This document shows, in pieces, positions 36,096-46,129 of a stretch of 64,000 bases of DNA (the stretch's first letter is position 1; each line of letters opens with the position of its first letter). This stretch comes from Litoreibacter meonggei (GTDB lineage Bacteria; Pseudomonadota; Alphaproteobacteria; Rhodobacterales; Rhodobacteraceae), in assembly GCF_003663885.1 (NCBI RefSeq), contig NZ_RCCE01000004.1:62001-126000 (forward strand), read 5' to 3'. A program made the translations under genes and the position numbers. Under the pieces are notes generated by a model. The model worked only from the letters and a program-made list of their open reading frames with translations. It was not told where the DNA came from and ran no database searches.

Positions 36096-36557
36096 ATGGC
36101 AGCACAGGTAGACGCAATGGACCGGAACATCCTCGCGCAACTGCAAGAGGACGCTTCACAGAGTCTTGATGAAATTGCGCGAAAAACGGGCTCTTCCAAG
36201 ACACCAGTCTGGAACAGAATCAAGAAGTTGCGTGCTGCCGGGGTGATCCGTCAGGATACCGTGGTTCTGGACCCTGAGAAGCTGGGGCTGGAGGCGTGTT
36301 TCTTCGTGCTGATCCGCACGTCAGAGCATGAAAGCGATTGGCAGGAGAAATTCCTGCAAGCGCTTCAGGCGCGCCCCGAGGTGCTGGAAGCGCACCGGCT
36401 TGCAGGTGACATTGATTACATCTTGAAGGTGAGGGTGGCCAACGCGCGCGCCTATGATGTGTTCTATCAGGCGCTGATCTCGGAAGTCCGGATTTTCAAT
36501 GTCACTGCCTTGCTGTCGATGGAGGAGATCAAATCAACGACCGCATTGCCTCTTTAG
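36096..36557 (+). CDS. Lrp/AsnC family transcriptional regulator
   Basis: A 153-residue regulator with an N-terminal helix-turn-helix (DRNILAQLQEDASQSLDEIARKT in two parts, then SSKTPVWNRIKKL) and a C-terminal ligand-binding domain (VLEAHRLAGDIDYILKV). It is divergent from the cysG operon, which it may control. The start follows AAGGA by eight bases, and a longer form from 36069 is less likely. Its stop interdigitates with that of the convergent DsbA-like gene in TTAG. Confidence 0.92.
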   Translation: MAAQVDAMDRNILAQLQEDASQSLDEIARKTGSSKTPVWNRIKKLRAAGVIRQDTVVLDPEKLGLEACFFVLIRTSEHESDWQEKFLQALQARPEVLEAHRLAGDIDYILKVRVANARAYDVFYQALISEVRIFNVTALLSMEEIKSTTALPL

Positions 36558-37306
36558 CACAGGCGTGAGCGCGTGCTTTCAATCTCGACCAGTCTGTTCA
36601 AGCTAGCGGGGCTGATCCTGCCGTAAACGGCGGTGCGCCCCACCACAAGAAAGGGCGTACCAATCACCCCAAACATGTCCGCGACTGCTTTGGAGCGCCG
36701 CAAGGTCTGCGTAATCTCGTCACGTTCCATATCGCGGAGAAGCTGGGAATGGTCGACGCCAAGCGTTTCTGCCAAAGTTTGTATCAGGCCATCCCCGATC
36801 CGCACCGCGCCGGTGTTCAGACGTTTATGAAACTCAACATAGGCACCCTGATACCCCGCAGCGAGCGCGGCGCGCGCACCAAGAAGTGACGTCGGGCCGA
36901 GCAGCGGCAATTCATGCCACACAATACGCGACGGGTGCGCGGTGTCGCGTTCCTGAGCGATAAGGTCTTTCGATAGAACTCGGCAATATGGGCAGTTGTA
37001 ATCCGAGAAATAGGCCATCGGGACGACATCGGCCGGTACGTTGGCATATAGCTCCTCGCATAGCTGACGGCGAGATAGTTTCAACGGGCGGGCAGACACC
37101 TCGTCATCTAGTCCGACAAATGGATCAAATACCCCAGTTGTCTGGTTTCCGTTTGAGATAATCCGGCGAAAACCTGTTGGGGCCTCAAGCGCCACAAACT
37201 CCGGCTCTTTGGCGAACCAATCTGCGACGGTTTCTCGTTGGGTTCGGATGAGTGCGTAGGCAGTGGCAAAACCACCTAGCACCAACAACCCACGCCGAGA
37301 GGCCAT
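36554..37306 (-). CDS. DsbA-family thiol oxidoreductase
   Basis: A 250-residue thioredoxin-fold protein with an N-terminal membrane or signal segment (residues 4-20, RRGLLVLGGFATAYALI). The redox site is YNCPYCRV at about residues 108-115, the helical insertion is typical of DsbA (LGARAALAAGYQGAYVEFH), and the cis-Pro region is GVIGTPFLVVG. It probably oxidises or isomerises disulfides in the periplasm. It follows the M20 peptidase gene with no gap. Confidence 0.88.
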   Translation of the reverse strand: MASRRGLLVLGGFATAYALIRTQRETVADWFAKEPEFVALEAPTGFRRIISNGNQTTGVFDPFVGLDDEVSARPLKLSRRQLCEELYANVPADVVPMAYFSDYNCPYCRVLSKDLIAQERDTAHPSRIVWHELPLLGPTSLLGARAALAAGYQGAYVEFHKRLNTGAVRIGDGLIQTLAETLGVDHSQLLRDMERDEITQTLRRSKAVADMFGVIGTPFLVVGRTAVYGRISPASLNRLVEIESTRSRLC

Positions 37307-38686
37307 CTACTTGCTCATTGCATCCAAGACACGGACCCAGGACCGGATGCCTTTGTGAAAGCTCGACAGGTCATATTTCTCGTTGGGCGAGTGGATTTGG
37401 TCATCATCCTTCGCAAAACCGATCAGCATGGCATCCATGCCTAAAATATCCTTGAAGTGGCCGGCAATCGGGATTGAGCCGCCACAGCCCACGAAGGCGG
37501 CGGGATTGGGCCATTCATCTGACAGGGCAGCGCGGGCTTGCTCGAATGCCGGGTGATCGGTGGACATCTCGGAGGCTGAGGATGCGCCATGACCTTTAAA
37601 TTCAACAGTGCAATCTTCGGGTAGTTGCGCCTCAACGAAGGCACGGAACGCTTCACGCAGCTTCAACGGGTCTTGCCCCGGGACCAGCCGGAACGAGATT
37701 TTCGCACTAGCCTGCGACGGCAGCACTGTCTTGAAACCGTCTCCCTGATAGCCACCGGATATGCCGTTCACCTCGCAGGTGGGGCGGGACCAGATCATTT
37801 CCAAGCCGGTGCGTCCATGTTCACCTGCGGGCACCCCAAGCCCGACTTCGCCGAGGAATTCCGCGTTGTCAAAACCCAAATCGTTCCATTGCTGAGCGAT
37901 ATCAGTGGGCAACTCTTCCACCCCATCATAGAATCCCGGCACCATGATTTTGCCAGAAGCATCGTGCAGGCTGGCGATGATCTTGGACAACACGCGGATC
38001 GGATTGCGGGCGATGCCGCCATACATACCGGAGTGCAGGTCTTTGTTGGGGCCTGTGATCGTCAACTCTTCGCCCAACAACCCGCGCAAGCGGGTGACAA
38101 TGGCCGGGGTGCTGTCGCCGAAAAGGCCCGTATCGCAAATCAAGGCGATGTCAGCTTTCAACTCATCGGCGTTTTCTTGCATGAACGGCACCAAGGACGG
38201 CGAGCCGCTTTCTTCCTCGCCTTCAAAGAACAAAGAGATTTTGGCGGGTAGCGAGCCATGCACAGCTTTCCACGCGCGGCAAGCTTCGACGAAGGTCATC
38301 AACTGGCCCTTGTCGTCCGACGACCCGCGGCCACGAATAACTGGACCTTTGTCTGTGTCTTCCAAGTGAGGTTCGAAGGGAGGATTGCTCCACAGGGCCA
38401 GGGGGTCAACCGGTTGCACGTCATAGTGTCCATAGAACATCACATGAGGGCCTTCGCCCTCGGCGTGCGCGACAACCATCGGGTGGCCGGGAGTGGGACG
38501 CTTGGAGACGTCAAATCCGATGCTTTGCAGGTCGTCCACGAGCCAGTCGGCGGCTGCGTCGCAGTCGTCTTTATACGCCGGATCGGTTGAGATCGACGGT
38601 ATCCGTAGCAAGTCCAATAGTCTGGCAACGGCGGATTCCAAATCCCCGTCGACCTGATCCAATACGGTGTTCAGTGTCATAGTCAT
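37307..38686 (-). CDS. M20 family dipeptidase
   Basis: A 459-residue zinc peptidase of the M20 family (dipeptidase/carnosinase-like). Metal and catalytic residues are in VMFYGHYDVQPVDP (His and Asp), GRGSSDDKGQLM, FFEGEEESGSPSL (Glu-Glu) and ICDTGL, with the C-terminal His region near IAGHFKDILGM. The dimerisation domain is intact. The substrate is unknown; cytoplasmic peptide turnover is likely. It is the first gene of a two-gene unit with the DsbA-like protein. Confidence 0.92.
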   Translation of the reverse strand: MTMTLNTVLDQVDGDLESAVARLLDLLRIPSISTDPAYKDDCDAAADWLVDDLQSIGFDVSKRPTPGHPMVVAHAEGEGPHVMFYGHYDVQPVDPLALWSNPPFEPHLEDTDKGPVIRGRGSSDDKGQLMTFVEACRAWKAVHGSLPAKISLFFEGEEESGSPSLVPFMQENADELKADIALICDTGLFGDSTPAIVTRLRGLLGEELTITGPNKDLHSGMYGGIARNPIRVLSKIIASLHDASGKIMVPGFYDGVEELPTDIAQQWNDLGFDNAEFLGEVGLGVPAGEHGRTGLEMIWSRPTCEVNGISGGYQGDGFKTVLPSQASAKISFRLVPGQDPLKLREAFRAFVEAQLPEDCTVEFKGHGASSASEMSTDHPAFEQARAALSDEWPNPAAFVGCGGSIPIAGHFKDILGMDAMLIGFAKDDDQIHSPNEKYDLSSFHKGIRSWVRVLDAMSK

Positions 38687-38823
38687 CAGCCCCCATGCCG
38701 AATTATTTGTCCATAACGTTATCAGTCATAGCGGTGCTGTCCAGCAACTACCGGCAGTTTTGACGGCTATCGAAACAATGCTAATTCACCCTTGAGACTG
38801 GGGGCATTTTGGCGCGTAATACC

Positions 38824-38837
38824 GGTTAACAATAACC
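38824..38837. promoter_or_regulatory. Inverted repeat 20 bases before the hemA-linked gene
   Basis: GGTTA and TAACC (38824-38828 and 38833-38837) flank ACAA. The site sits immediately upstream of the ribosome site of the secreted protein gene and could bind a regulator of the hemA group. Evidence is positional only. Confidence 0.3.
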
Positions 38838-38857
38838 TATATCTGGGGGTATCTTGC

Positions 38858-39445
38858 ATGGTTCACACTCTGCGTAGCGGCGCAATGGCGTTAGTGCTGG
38901 TTGGATTGGCTAGCAGTGCAGCGGCTGAGTCGCTGAGTTTCAAAGAGGCCCGCAAGGCGTTGCCGAAGGGCAACCGTACTGTTGCAGAGTTGCCCGACGC
39001 CTCGTTTCTGGACGAAAAGCAGCAGGCAATTGTGTTGTCTCTGAAAGACTCTATTCCGTATTTCGGTGCGTTGGCGCTGTCGCCAGACGAGGGGTTGTTT
39101 GTCGAGTGGCTCAACGCCTCTGGGCAGCATCATTCGATCGAGGCGGCCCGTGCCGCGGCACTTAAGCATTGCGACAGCAACAAGAAGGCATCATCTGCCA
39201 AATGTGTGGTGGTTTTGGAGGTTTCGCCGAAAGGGGCAAAGTCAAATGCGCCCTTGAGCTTGTCTGCCGAAGCCGCAGCAGCTTTGCGGGGGAACTATCG
39301 CAAGCTCAAAGCCCCTAAAGCGTTCGCAATTTCTCCAAGTCAGGGGACTTACGGCATTGCGGGCGGGGACGGGGCAAGGGCGCTGGCAGCCTGCGCAAAG
39401 TCGGGCGCTGGCGCGAAAGATTGCGTGGTGGCCGTCGCGGATTAA
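38858..39445 (+). CDS. Secreted protein preceding hemA
   Basis: A 195-residue protein with a Sec signal peptide (residues 1 to about 23, ending SSAAAES) and a soluble domain containing ALPKGNRTVAELPD and IPYFGALALSPDEG. Repeated small-domain features such as AARAAALKHCDSNKK and ALAACAKSGAGAKDCVV suggest paired cysteines. As I recall, relatives next to hemA in rhodobacteria often carry the label 5-aminolevulinate synthase, which the sequence does not support: there is no PLP fold or catalytic Lys. The role is unknown. The ATG at 38858 follows a G-rich ribosome site. Confidence 0.75.
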   Translation: MVHTLRSGAMALVLVGLASSAAAESLSFKEARKALPKGNRTVAELPDASFLDEKQQAIVLSLKDSIPYFGALALSPDEGLFVEWLNASGQHHSIEAARAAALKHCDSNKKASSAKCVVVLEVSPKGAKSNAPLSLSAEAAAALRGNYRKLKAPKAFAISPSQGTYGIAGGDGARALAACAKSGAGAKDCVVAVAD

Positions 39446-39573
39446 CCTCCTCGCCGCCCTGCGATCATCTAACTTTTTTGTGGGGCGGCAAAATGTAGCC
39501 TATTCTAGGGTGTGTAAATTCGCTAAATGCGGTAGAACTGTTCTAATGCCACAGCAAGAAGGCTGCCAAACCT

Positions 39574-40797
39574 GTGACTTATGACTCTGCGCTCGACACT
39601 GCTTTGCAACGCCTACACGACGAAGGCCGCTACCGGACCTTCATTGATGTGGAGCGGGCGCGCGGCAACTTCCCTCATGCGGTTTGGACCAAACCTGATG
39701 GGACGACGCAGGATGTGACGATCTGGTGCGGCAATGACTATTTAGGTATGGGGCAGCACCCCGTCGTATTAGCCGCGATGCACGAGGCGCTCGACGCCAC
39801 TGGCGCAGGTTCTGGCGGGACGCGAAATATTTCCGGCACGACTGTATATCACAAGCGCCTCGAGTCCGAGTTGGCCGATTTGCACGGCAAAGAGGAGGCG
39901 TTGCTGTTCACCTCTGCCTACATTGCTAACGACGCGACCCTGTCCACTTTGCCTAAACTTTTCCCTGGATTGGTGATCCTCAGCGACGGTCTTAACCACG
40001 CTTCTATGATCGAGGGCATTCGCCGAAATGGCGGCGCAAAGCGCATCTTTAAACACAATGACTTGGACGATCTACGCGCCCAACTTGAGGCCGTGCCAGC
40101 CAATGTGCCAAAGCTTGTCGCGTTCGAGAGCATCTATTCAATGGACGGTGACTTTGCACCAATTAAAGCCATCCTTGATCTGGCTGACGAATATAACGCG
40201 CTGACTTATATCGATGAGGTTCACGCGGTTGGCATTTACGGCCCGCGCGGGGCCGGCGTGGCTGAACGCGATGGCCTGATGGATCGCATCGATATCATCA
40301 ACGGGACACTTGCCAAGGCTTACGGCGTTATGGGCGGCTACATCGCTGCATCCGCTAAAATGTGTGATGCCATAAGATCTTACGCGCCGGGTTTCATCTT
40401 TACAACGTCGCTTCCGCCTGCTGTGGCGGCTGGCGCCGCTGCCTCGGTGGCGCATCTGAAAGCTGACACGGCTTTGCGCAAACAACACCAAGACGGGGCT
40501 GCCGCATTAAAGCTGCGTTTGAAGGGGCTTGGACTGCCATTGATCGACCACGGGTCGCATATTATTCCAGTCCATGTGGGTGATCCGGTGAAGTGCAAAA
40601 TGATCTCGGATCGCCTGTTGGACGATCACGGGATTTACGTGCAGCCGATCAACTTCCCGACCGTGCCCCGCGGTACAGAGCGGTTACGTTTCACACCGTC
40701 TCCAGTGCATGGATCAAAGCAAGTTGATGCACTGGTGCACGCTCTGGACGAGCTGTGGTCCCATTGTGCGCTGAATCGCGCCGAGATGGCTGGTTAA
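39574..40797 (+). CDS. hemA: 5-Aminolevulinate synthase
   Basis: A 407-residue PLP enzyme that condenses glycine and succinyl-CoA, the C4 route to haem and bacteriochlorophyll precursors that is typical of alphaproteobacteria. The PLP-lysine motif [13 protein letters not shown] (around residue 248) is present, with [16 protein letters not shown] and [11 protein letters not shown]. The start is GTG, with AAGAAGG upstream at a somewhat long distance. It follows the secreted protein gene at 128 bases. Confidence 0.97.
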   Translation: MTYDSALDTALQRLHDEGRYRTFIDVERARGNFPHAVWTKPDGTTQDVTIWCGNDYLGMGQHPVVLAAMHEALDATGAGSGGTRNISGTTVYHKRLESELADLHGKEEALLFTSAYIANDATLSTLPKLFPGLVILSDGLNHASMIEGIRRNGGAKRIFKHNDLDDLRAQLEAVPANVPKLVAFESIYSMDGDFAPIKAILDLADEYNALTYIDEVHAVGIYGPRGAGVAERDGLMDRIDIINGTLAKAYGVMGGYIAASAKMCDAIRSYAPGFIFTTSLPPAVAAGAAASVAHLKADTALRKQHQDGAAALKLRLKGLGLPLIDHGSHIIPVHVGDPVKCKMISDRLLDDHGIYVQPINFPTVPRGTERLRFTPSPVHGSKQVDALVHALDELWSHCALNRAEMAG

Positions 40798-40915
40798 CCG
40801 ATTTTCTGCACTGCAACACGCGAGCGTGATGTGTTAACGTCGCTTCAATGCGGTCGCGTGGGGACGAATCGATACCGCATTCTTTGGGATAACGGATAAC
40901 AGCGGGCAGACGCGA

Positions 40916-42127
40916 ATGTTGGGGCGAAACAAACAGCCCAAATCGGAAAAAACCGAGGAAACTCGGGGTTTCGACGCGTTTGAAATGCGCCTCGGCGACA
41001 TGATGCGTGGCGAGCGCGCGACGTTAGGCAAATCCCTTCTGGATGTTCAGCGCGAACTGAAAATCAAAGCCACCTACATTGCCGCCGTAGAGAACTCCGA
41101 CCCTTCGGTTTTCGAAAGCCCTGGATTTATTGCCGGGTATGTTCGTTCTTACGCACGCTATCTGGGAATGGATCCCGATCAAGCGTTTGAACGCTTCTGC
41201 CAAGAAAGCGGGTTCGCTGGCGTTGAAGGACTGTCCGGGGTGTCTGCATCGTCCCGCAAGAAGGGCAAGGCCCGTCCCAAAGCTGTGGGGGAAGAGGCGA
41301 TCATTCGACCAGCCGCTCCCTATGCGCCATCGGGCGAGAGCATTTTTTCCAAAATCGAACCAGGCGCAATCGGGTCCATCGCAGTGCTGTTCGGCCTGAT
41401 TGGTCTGATCGGGTATGGCGGCTACTCCGTGCTGCAAGAAATTCAACGCGTCGAATTCGCGCCTGTCGACCAATCGCCGAGCCTTTCGACCGATGTCGCT
41501 TCGCTGTCGTCGGCCCCTACGGCGTCTGGGCAAACTGAAGTTGCTGCGGGTTTTGTCACCCCCGCGCCGGATGCGTTGGACCGATTGTACCGGCCTCAAG
41601 CACTGGAAGCTCCCGTGTTGACGGCGCGCGACGGACCAATTGCAGCGCTTGACCCCAATTCGATCGGGACATTGATTAATGAGCCGGATCCACGACTTAC
41701 CGCCGACTCTTTAAGTCGCACAGCAAACGACGCACCTACGTTGCAAACTCCGCAAGTGCTGGCAGAAAGCGTCCAAAATGTGGTGCTATTTGCCACGCGC
41801 CCGGCGTGGGTGCGAATTTCAAACGCTGACGGATCGGTGTTGTTCGAGAAGATACTAGACGCGGGGGAAACCTATGTTTTGCCACATACCGACGACGCCC
41901 CAATTTTACGCGCAGGCAATTCTGGCTCGCTGTTTTTCAATGTTAAGGGTGAGACTTACGGCCCTGCAGGTCCCGGTACATCTGTGGCAAAGAATGTGGC
42001 ACTTGGCGTGGATGCGATCACCGAGAATTACGCGGTGGCCGACACAACGGATTCGTTGTTGTCCGATACCTTGACTGCCATGGCTTCGACCCCGTTGGTC
42101 GATCCGACGGCGCCGACAACCGAGTAA
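40916..42127 (+). CDS. RodZ-like helix-turn-helix membrane protein
   Basis: A 403-residue protein with an N-terminal cytoplasmic helix-turn-helix of the RodZ type ([42 protein letters not shown]). A single membrane helix follows (about residues 152-172), then a Ser/Pro-rich linker, and a periplasmic DUF4115 domain ([21 protein letters not shown] and [17 protein letters not shown]). RodZ links MreB filaments to the wall machinery and sets cell shape. It precedes ispG, as in other roseobacters. The periplasmic linker is long. Confidence 0.88.
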   Translation: MLGRNKQPKSEKTEETRGFDAFEMRLGDMMRGERATLGKSLLDVQRELKIKATYIAAVENSDPSVFESPGFIAGYVRSYARYLGMDPDQAFERFCQESGFAGVEGLSGVSASSRKKGKARPKAVGEEAIIRPAAPYAPSGESIFSKIEPGAIGSIAVLFGLIGLIGYGGYSVLQEIQRVEFAPVDQSPSLSTDVASLSSAPTASGQTEVAAGFVTPAPDALDRLYRPQALEAPVLTARDGPIAALDPNSIGTLINEPDPRLTADSLSRTANDAPTLQTPQVLAESVQNVVLFATRPAWVRISNADGSVLFEKILDAGETYVLPHTDDAPILRAGNSGSLFFNVKGETYGPAGPGTSVAKNVALGVDAITENYAVADTTDSLLSDTLTAMASTPLVDPTAPTTE

Positions 42128-42219
42128 ACACCGGATTATTCTGGCGCACACGTTGCGACCCTCACGTGCGGGGGCTATATCTCCTGATAACAGCAGTAAT
42201 TCTAAAAGGCTTGCAGCCC

Positions 42220-43347
42220 ATGTCTTCCCTTCATTCCATCCGCCCATGGCGTCAGATCGACCGCCGCAAATCCCGCCAGATCATGGTTGGAAATGTGCCA
42301 GTTGGGGGCGACGCGCCGATCACAGTGCAAACTATGACCAATACTGACAGCTCGGACGTGGCGGCGACCGTTGCTCAGGTGCAGGCTTGTGCTGAAGCGG
42401 GCGCGGATATTGTGCGCGTCTCCACGCCCGATGAAAGCTCTACCAAGGCGCTGCGTGAGATCGTAAAAGAGAGCCCGGTGCCAATCGTGGCCGACATTCA
42501 CTTCCACTATAAACGCGCCATTGAAGCCGCCGAAGCGGGGGCTGCTTGCCTTCGCATTAACCCGGGCAACATTGGTGATGCATCCCGTGTCCGCGAAGTC
42601 ATCAAGGCCGCGAAAGACCACGGATGTTCCATCCGGATCGGGGTGAATGCAGGCTCTCTGGAGAAACATCTCCTTGATAAATATGCCGAACCTTGCCCTG
42701 AGGCGATGATCGAAAGCGGGATGGATCATATCCGCATCCTGCAAGACAACGATTTTCACGAGTTTAAAATCAGCTGCAAAGCCTCGGACGTCTTTCTTGC
42801 CGCCGCCGCTTATCAAGGGTTGGCGGAGATCACGGATGCACCGATCCATCTGGGAATTACCGAGGCCGGTGGACTGACTTCCGGCACCATCAAATCTGCC
42901 ATTGGCTTGGGCAATCTGCTGTGGAGCGGTATCGGCGACACTATTCGGGTGTCGTTGTCCGCTGACCCTGTTGAGGAAGTCAAAGTCGGCTACGAAATTC
43001 TCAAATCTCTGGGCCTGCGCCACCGCGGCGTGAACATCATTTCCTGCCCGTCCTGCGCACGACAAGGCTTCGACGTGATCAAAACAGTTGAGGCGTTGGA
43101 GAAACGTCTGGAGCACATCAGAACCCCCATGAGCCTTAGCATCATTGGTTGCGTGGTCAACGGGCCGGGCGAGGCGTTGATGACTGATGTAGGTTTCACC
43201 GGAGGCGGGGCGGGGTCCGGGATGGTGTATCTCGCGGGCAAGCAAAGCCACAAACTGAGCAATGACCAGATGGTTGAACATATCGTCGAACAGGTCGAGA
43301 AGCGCGCGGCCGAGATAGAGGCGACGCAATCCGAGGCGGCTGAATAG
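42220..43347 (+). CDS. ispG: 4-Hydroxy-3-methylbut-2-en-1-yl diphosphate synthase
   Basis: A 375-residue [4Fe-4S] enzyme of the MEP isoprenoid pathway. The N-terminal TIM barrel has [26 protein letters not shown] and LRINPGNIG. The C-terminal cluster ligands are in [13 protein letters not shown] and [10 protein letters not shown]. The ATG at 42220 matches the family N-terminus; the reading frame is open further upstream but without homology. The next gene starts directly after its stop. Confidence 0.97.
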   Translation: MSSLHSIRPWRQIDRRKSRQIMVGNVPVGGDAPITVQTMTNTDSSDVAATVAQVQACAEAGADIVRVSTPDESSTKALREIVKESPVPIVADIHFHYKRAIEAAEAGAACLRINPGNIGDASRVREVIKAAKDHGCSIRIGVNAGSLEKHLLDKYAEPCPEAMIESGMDHIRILQDNDFHEFKISCKASDVFLAAAAYQGLAEITDAPIHLGITEAGGLTSGTIKSAIGLGNLLWSGIGDTIRVSLSADPVEEVKVGYEILKSLGLRHRGVNIISCPSCARQGFDVIKTVEALEKRLEHIRTPMSLSIIGCVVNGPGEALMTDVGFTGGGAGSGMVYLAGKQSHKLSNDQMVEHIVEQVEKRAAEIEATQSEAAE

Positions 43348-43797
43348 GTGCTCAAATATGCAGCTCTAGCGCTAATCTTGTTGGTGATCTCCGCGGCCGC
43401 CGTCGTCCGCCTGCGGCCGATCACGCCCGAGGCGTGGCATGTCGACCCGGAGGCAGTCGCCAGTAAGGGCGAGGCAGGGCATTTCGCGGTCACTAAGGAC
43501 GGAGATATTGAGCCTTATGTGGTCCAAGGTACTATGTCGCAAATTGCTGATGCTTTGCAGGCCCGCATTGAGGCCACGCCCGGCACGACGTTGTTGGCCG
43601 GCGATCTGAAGGAAGGTTTCGCGACCTACATTACGCGCTCCAAGCTCTGGGGCTTTCCCGATGTCACCAATATCAAGCTAGAGCCAATGGGGGATCAGAC
43701 TGTAGTCCACATGGCCGCGCGTCTGGTGTATGGGAAGGCGGATTTAGGGGTAAACGAGGCGCGCGTGCGCCATTGGTTGGGGGCGGTGAAGGGTTAG
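43348..43797 (+). CDS. DUF1499 family membrane-anchored protein
   Basis: A 149-residue protein with an N-terminal membrane helix (residues 3-21) and a DUF1499-like soluble domain (TMSQIADALQARI, FATYITRSKLWGFPDVTNIKLEP, VHMAARLVYGKADLGVN). The GTG start abuts the ispG stop, and no separate promoter is seen. The stop interdigitates with that of the convergent small gene (TTAG). The function is unknown. Confidence 0.82.
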   Translation: MLKYAALALILLVISAAAVVRLRPITPEAWHVDPEAVASKGEAGHFAVTKDGDIEPYVVQGTMSQIADALQARIEATPGTTLLAGDLKEGFATYITRSKLWGFPDVTNIKLEPMGDQTVVHMAARLVYGKADLGVNEARVRHWLGAVKG

Positions 43798-44027
43798 CCC
43801 GTCACACAACTACCACCAGTTTCTCGCCACATCGGCACGTTCAAAGCCATCTCGCAGCGCGCCATAAAGATGCGTCCGCCCACGCTGAGGCAGCGGTTTT
43901 CACCCAACTCTACGCGGGCACCGGATTTGTCGGTGCAATAGCATTCGACAGTCTTGCCCGAAGGCGATGTCACATCCGCGCTAATTGGAAGGGCCAGCAC
44001 GGTGAAAGCCAATACATATTTCCACAT
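43794..44027 (-). CDS. Small secreted cysteine-containing protein
   Basis: A 77-residue predicted secreted protein. The signal peptide (residues 1-17, ending PISA) is followed by a short domain with VECYCTDKSGARVELG and CLSVGGRIFMARCEMA, five to six cysteines in the mature part that could form disulfides. It is not recognised as a named family. It is divergent from prfA, 54 bases away. Confidence 0.65.
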   Translation of the reverse strand: MWKYVLAFTVLALPISADVTSPSGKTVECYCTDKSGARVELGENRCLSVGGRIFMARCEMALNVPMWRETGGSCVTG

Positions 44028-44081
44028 GCTACATAGATTAGCATACTTGACCCCAATGCGCCAAATGTTCATCAACGACCC

Positions 44082-45134
44082 ATGGTTCCATTGGACAGAC
44101 TTCAGCAAATCACCGAACGGTTTGAATATCTTGAGGCGCGACTCGCCTCCGGGGACACTGAGGATTTCGCGGGGATCTCTCGGGAATATTCAGAGCTTAA
44201 GCCAGTCGCCGATGAGGTCGCGGCTTACCGCCAATTGCTCTCTGACATCGACGAAGCTCGCGTCATGATGGACGACCCCGAAATGCGCGAGCTTGCGCAA
44301 GAGGAGTTGCCAGCGCTGGAGGCGCTACTGCCGGGTGCGGAAGACTCGATCAAGCTGGCGCTTTTGCCCAAGGACGCCGCCGACGCACGTCCCGCCATGC
44401 TGGAAATTCGCCCCGGTACAGGGGGGGACGAAGCGGCGCTATTCGCGGGTGATCTGTTGAACATGTATCGCCGCTACTCGGAAGCGCGCGGCTGGACGTT
44501 TGATCTGATCGAGTATCAAGAGAGCGAGTTGGGTGGCGTAAAGGCGGTCACAGCCCACATCAAAGGGCAAAACGTGTTTGCCCGGTTGAAGTTTGAAAGC
44601 GGTGTACACCGCGTACAACGGGTCCCTGTTACCGAGAGTGGCGGGCGGGTTCACACCTCTGCTGCGACCGTTGCGGTTCTGCCGGAAGCGGAAGAGGTCG
44701 ATGTCGATATTCCGGCCAGCGACCTGCGCTTAGATACAATGCGGGCATCAGGGGCAGGGGGACAGCACGTGAACACCACCGACTCTGCCGTGCGGATTAC
44801 CCACATCCCGACAGGTATCATTGTCGTCAGCGCCGAGAAATCGCAGCACCGCAACCGCGAGATTGCGATGCAAGTGATGCGCACGCGTTTGTATGATCTT
44901 GAGCGCCAGAAGCTGGATGACGAACGCTCCGCCGCGCGCAAAAGCCAGATTGGCACTGGCGATCGCTCGGAGCGCATCCGCACCTACAACTTCCCGCAAG
45001 GGCGCATGTCGGATCACCGCATCAATCTGACGCTCTACAAGCTAGATCAAGTCATGCAGGGTGATCTGGACGAAATCATTGATGCACTGACTGCCGATGC
45101 CCAAGCACAGATGCTGGCCGAACAAGGCCTATGA
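44082..45134 (+). CDS. prfA: Peptide chain release factor 1
   Basis: A 350-residue class I release factor. The codon-recognition region around [18 protein letters not shown] and the [18 protein letters not shown] segment with the universal GGQ are intact, so UAA/UAG termination at the ribosome is expected. No clear ribosome site precedes the ATG. The stop overlaps the prmC start by ATGA, coupling the factor with the enzyme that methylates its GGQ glutamine. Confidence 0.97.
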   Translation: MVPLDRLQQITERFEYLEARLASGDTEDFAGISREYSELKPVADEVAAYRQLLSDIDEARVMMDDPEMRELAQEELPALEALLPGAEDSIKLALLPKDAADARPAMLEIRPGTGGDEAALFAGDLLNMYRRYSEARGWTFDLIEYQESELGGVKAVTAHIKGQNVFARLKFESGVHRVQRVPVTESGGRVHTSAATVAVLPEAEEVDVDIPASDLRLDTMRASGAGGQHVNTTDSAVRITHIPTGIIVVSAEKSQHRNREIAMQVMRTRLYDLERQKLDDERSAARKSQIGTGDRSERIRTYNFPQGRMSDHRINLTLYKLDQVMQGDLDEIIDALTADAQAQMLAEQGL

Positions 45135-45907
45135 GCGACGCGCTGTCTTCGGCAATTGTGCGGCTGCATGAAGCGGGGATACCTGATCCATCCAACGAAG
45201 CGCGTAAGTTGGAAGCCCTTGCAACGGAGCAGGGCGTGGATTTGGCAAAGCTGGTCGCCCGTCGCGCAACCTATGAGCCGTTTTCCCACATCGCAGGTCG
45301 GCGCGCGTTCTGGAAGCATGATTTTTTTGTTTCCAGCGATGTTCTAGACCCTCGCCCCGACACCGAAACTCTCGTCGAAGCCGCGCTAACTTTGCCCTTT
45401 GACACTATTCTGGATTTGGGGACCGGCTCTGGATGTATCCTGTGTTCGCTGTTGGCAGAGCGCGTATCGACCACTGGCCTAGGCACTGACATTTCCGCCG
45501 AGGCGCTTGACGTTGCGCGCCGCAATGCGGAACACACAGGCGTTTCTTCGCGAGCGACCTTCATAGAGAGCGACTGGTTCGCCATGGTGGGCGAACGCTT
45601 CGATCTCATCACCTCAAACCCGCCATACATTACCGAGATGGCCTATGCTGAGTTGCACCCGACAGTCCACCGGTTCGAGCCGCGCATAGCGCTGACACCG
45701 GGTGGGGACGGGTTGGCAGCATATCGCGTCATTGCATCAGACGGTGCGCAATACCTGACGCCGGACGGCTACGTTTTGGTCGAAATAGGGTTCGATCAGG
45801 GCACCAGCGTTCAATCTATCTTCAGAGCAAACGGATGGCGTGATGTCGCGTGTATCCCCGACCTGAACGGCAAGGATCGTGTAATCCGCGCAAAAGCGCC
45901 AAAATAG
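45131..45907 (+). CDS. prmC: Release factor glutamine methyltransferase
   Basis: A 258-residue SAM-dependent N5-glutamine methyltransferase (HemK/PrmC) that modifies the GGQ motif of RF1 and RF2. It has the SAM-binding [12 protein letters not shown] and the substrate motif SNPPYIT, with the PrmC N-terminal [12 protein letters not shown]. It is translationally coupled to prfA. The name hemK in older records reflects its closeness to haem genes, not function. Confidence 0.95.
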   Translation: MSDALSSAIVRLHEAGIPDPSNEARKLEALATEQGVDLAKLVARRATYEPFSHIAGRRAFWKHDFFVSSDVLDPRPDTETLVEAALTLPFDTILDLGTGSGCILCSLLAERVSTTGLGTDISAEALDVARRNAEHTGVSSRATFIESDWFAMVGERFDLITSNPPYITEMAYAELHPTVHRFEPRIALTPGGDGLAAYRVIASDGAQYLTPDGYVLVEIGFDQGTSVQSIFRANGWRDVACIPDLNGKDRVIRAKAPK

Positions 45908-46129
45908 CTTTGAAATGCAGCGAATTCCCGCGTTTCGCCACAGAATCAGCTTGCAAATGACAGGCTTGGCTGCTTTTGTCTTCCGCAGTAGGACGCAGGC
46001 GTTTCAATTGCCCCCTACGCTTAAGCCCAAAATAAGGTCTCAATCCTAATGTCATGGGGACGCCGCGAGCTAAGAAGCGGTCAGGATTGATCACAAGACC
46101 AAAGCGCTAACGGCTGGAACCCAAAACTC

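Noticed and set aside
42202-43329. Minus-strand ORF of 375 codons opposite ispG
   Set aside because: ispG is unambiguous; the antisense frame has no recognisable domain.
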